A stretch of 5,228 bases of DNA from Pseudomonadota bacterium. Its GTDB lineage: Bacteria > Pseudomonadota > Gammaproteobacteria > Burkholderiales > Burkholderiaceae_D. The notes under the pieces were generated by a model. It did not search any database, was not told where the DNA came from, and saw only the letters and a list, made by a program, of their open reading frames with translations. The DNA is taken from NCBI GenBank assembly GCA_023391395.1, contig JAEWBA010000068.1:1-5228 (forward strand), in the 5' to 3' direction. Made by a program: the position numbers and the translations under genes. Below, in pieces: positions 4,794 to 5,228 of the stretch (its first letter is position 1; the number at the start of each line of letters is the position of its first letter).

Positions 4794-5228
4794 ATGAAAT
4801 TCAAAGCTAAAGCACTCACCGCAGCCGTGGCAAGCGCCATGGGACTAAGCATGGCCATTCCGGCGTCGGCACAGATATCCGGCGATGTGATCCGGATCGG
4901 TTTCATCACCGACATGTCCGGCCTGTATTCGGATATCGACGGTCCGGCGGGCGTCGAAGCCATCAAGATGGCGATTGCCGACTTCGGCGGCAACCTGAAC
5001 GGCAAGAAGATCGAACTCCTGGTGGCCGACCACCAGAACAAGGCCGATATCGCCGCTTCCAAGGCGCGCGAATGGATCGACCAGAACGGCCTCGATATGC
5101 TGATTGCCGGTACCAATTCCGGCACCAACATCGCCATGTCCAAAGTTGCTGCCGAAAAGAAGAAGGTCTTCATCGCAATCGGCGGCGCAAGCGCGCGTCT
5201 GACCAATGAAGACTGCACGCCCTACACC
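4794..5228 (+). CDS. ABC transporter periplasmic substrate-binding protein, N-terminal 145 residues (runs off the right edge)
   Basis: Solute-binding protein that captures a substrate in the periplasm and delivers it to an ABC permease. The open frame continues to the last base without a stop. Residues 1-26 are a classic Sec signal (K2, K4, K6, then a hydrophobic core and ASA before Q27). The mature part begins VIRIGFITDMSGLYSDIDGP (32-51), then GVEAIKMAIADFGG, LNGKKIELLVADHQNKAD, AREWI and the glycine-rich IAGTNSG, the fold I pattern of the Peripla_BP_6 (branched-chain amino acid, LivJ-like) family. Many members instead bind aromatic acids, urea or amides, so the substrate is open. ATG 4794 has GGAGGAG (4782-4788) at ideal spacing. 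It is divergent from the IclR gene, which probably regulates it. The rest of the gene and presumably the permease and ATPase genes lie beyond the window. Family call secure, substrate unknown. Confidence 0.93.
   Translation, partial: MKFKAKALTAAVASAMGLSMAIPASAQISGDVIRIGFITDMSGLYSDIDGPAGVEAIKMAIADFGGNLNGKKIELLVADHQNKADIAASKAREWIDQNGLDMLIAGTNSGTNIAMSKVAAEKKKVFIAIGGASARLTNEDCTPYT

Overview
The window is a GC-rich bacterial chromosome segment with a betaproteobacterial look. The ribose-5-phosphate isomerase, the small signalling operon and the IclR/periplasmic-binding-protein pair would all fit Burkholderiales, perhaps Oxalobacteraceae such as Herbaspirillum relatives. That placement comes from general protein resemblance, not from a search. 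There is no sign of a phage, insertion sequence, CRISPR array, tRNA or rRNA.

Left part (1-1383, minus strand): a tightly packed three-gene signalling operon, read right to left. It holds a stand-alone CheY-like receiver (1024-1383), a CheC/CheX-type phosphatase with two intact active-site motifs (410-1024), and the start of a PAS-domain sensor whose output domain lies outside the window (1-407). The first two genes overlap by one base (TGATG) and the last two are 2 bases apart, so translation is probably coupled. The natural reading is a phospho-signalling module in which the phosphatase dephosphorylates the receiver, with the PAS protein as a further input or output.

Middle (1536-2972, plus strand): rpiA, essentially full length with all catalytic residues, then a beta-class carbonic anhydrase that carries a lipoprotein signal peptide and is therefore predicted to be exported and membrane anchored. 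A bidirectional terminator (2976-3011) separates it from the convergent gene to the right.

Right part: a small uncharacterised two-domain protein (2991-3521, minus) with a candidate promoter and a perfect inverted repeat that partly covers its ribosome binding site. Next is an IclR-family regulator (3712-4539, minus), divergent from the 5' end of a periplasmic solute-binding protein of a branched-chain-amino-acid-type ABC transporter (4794 to the window edge, plus). The 254-bp divergent region contains a good sigma70-like promoter (4633-4661) flanked by two imperfect 26-bp dyads, one just upstream of the -35 and one just after the predicted transcription start. This looks like a local regulator controlling uptake of an organic acid, amino acid or aromatic substrate, but the ligand cannot be read from this window.

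Most of the window is ordinary core and accessory metabolism. The points most worth checking are the compact receiver-phosphatase-PAS operon, the exported carbonic anhydrase, the uncharacterised 176-residue protein with its start-site hairpin, and the dyads in the iclR/transporter region.
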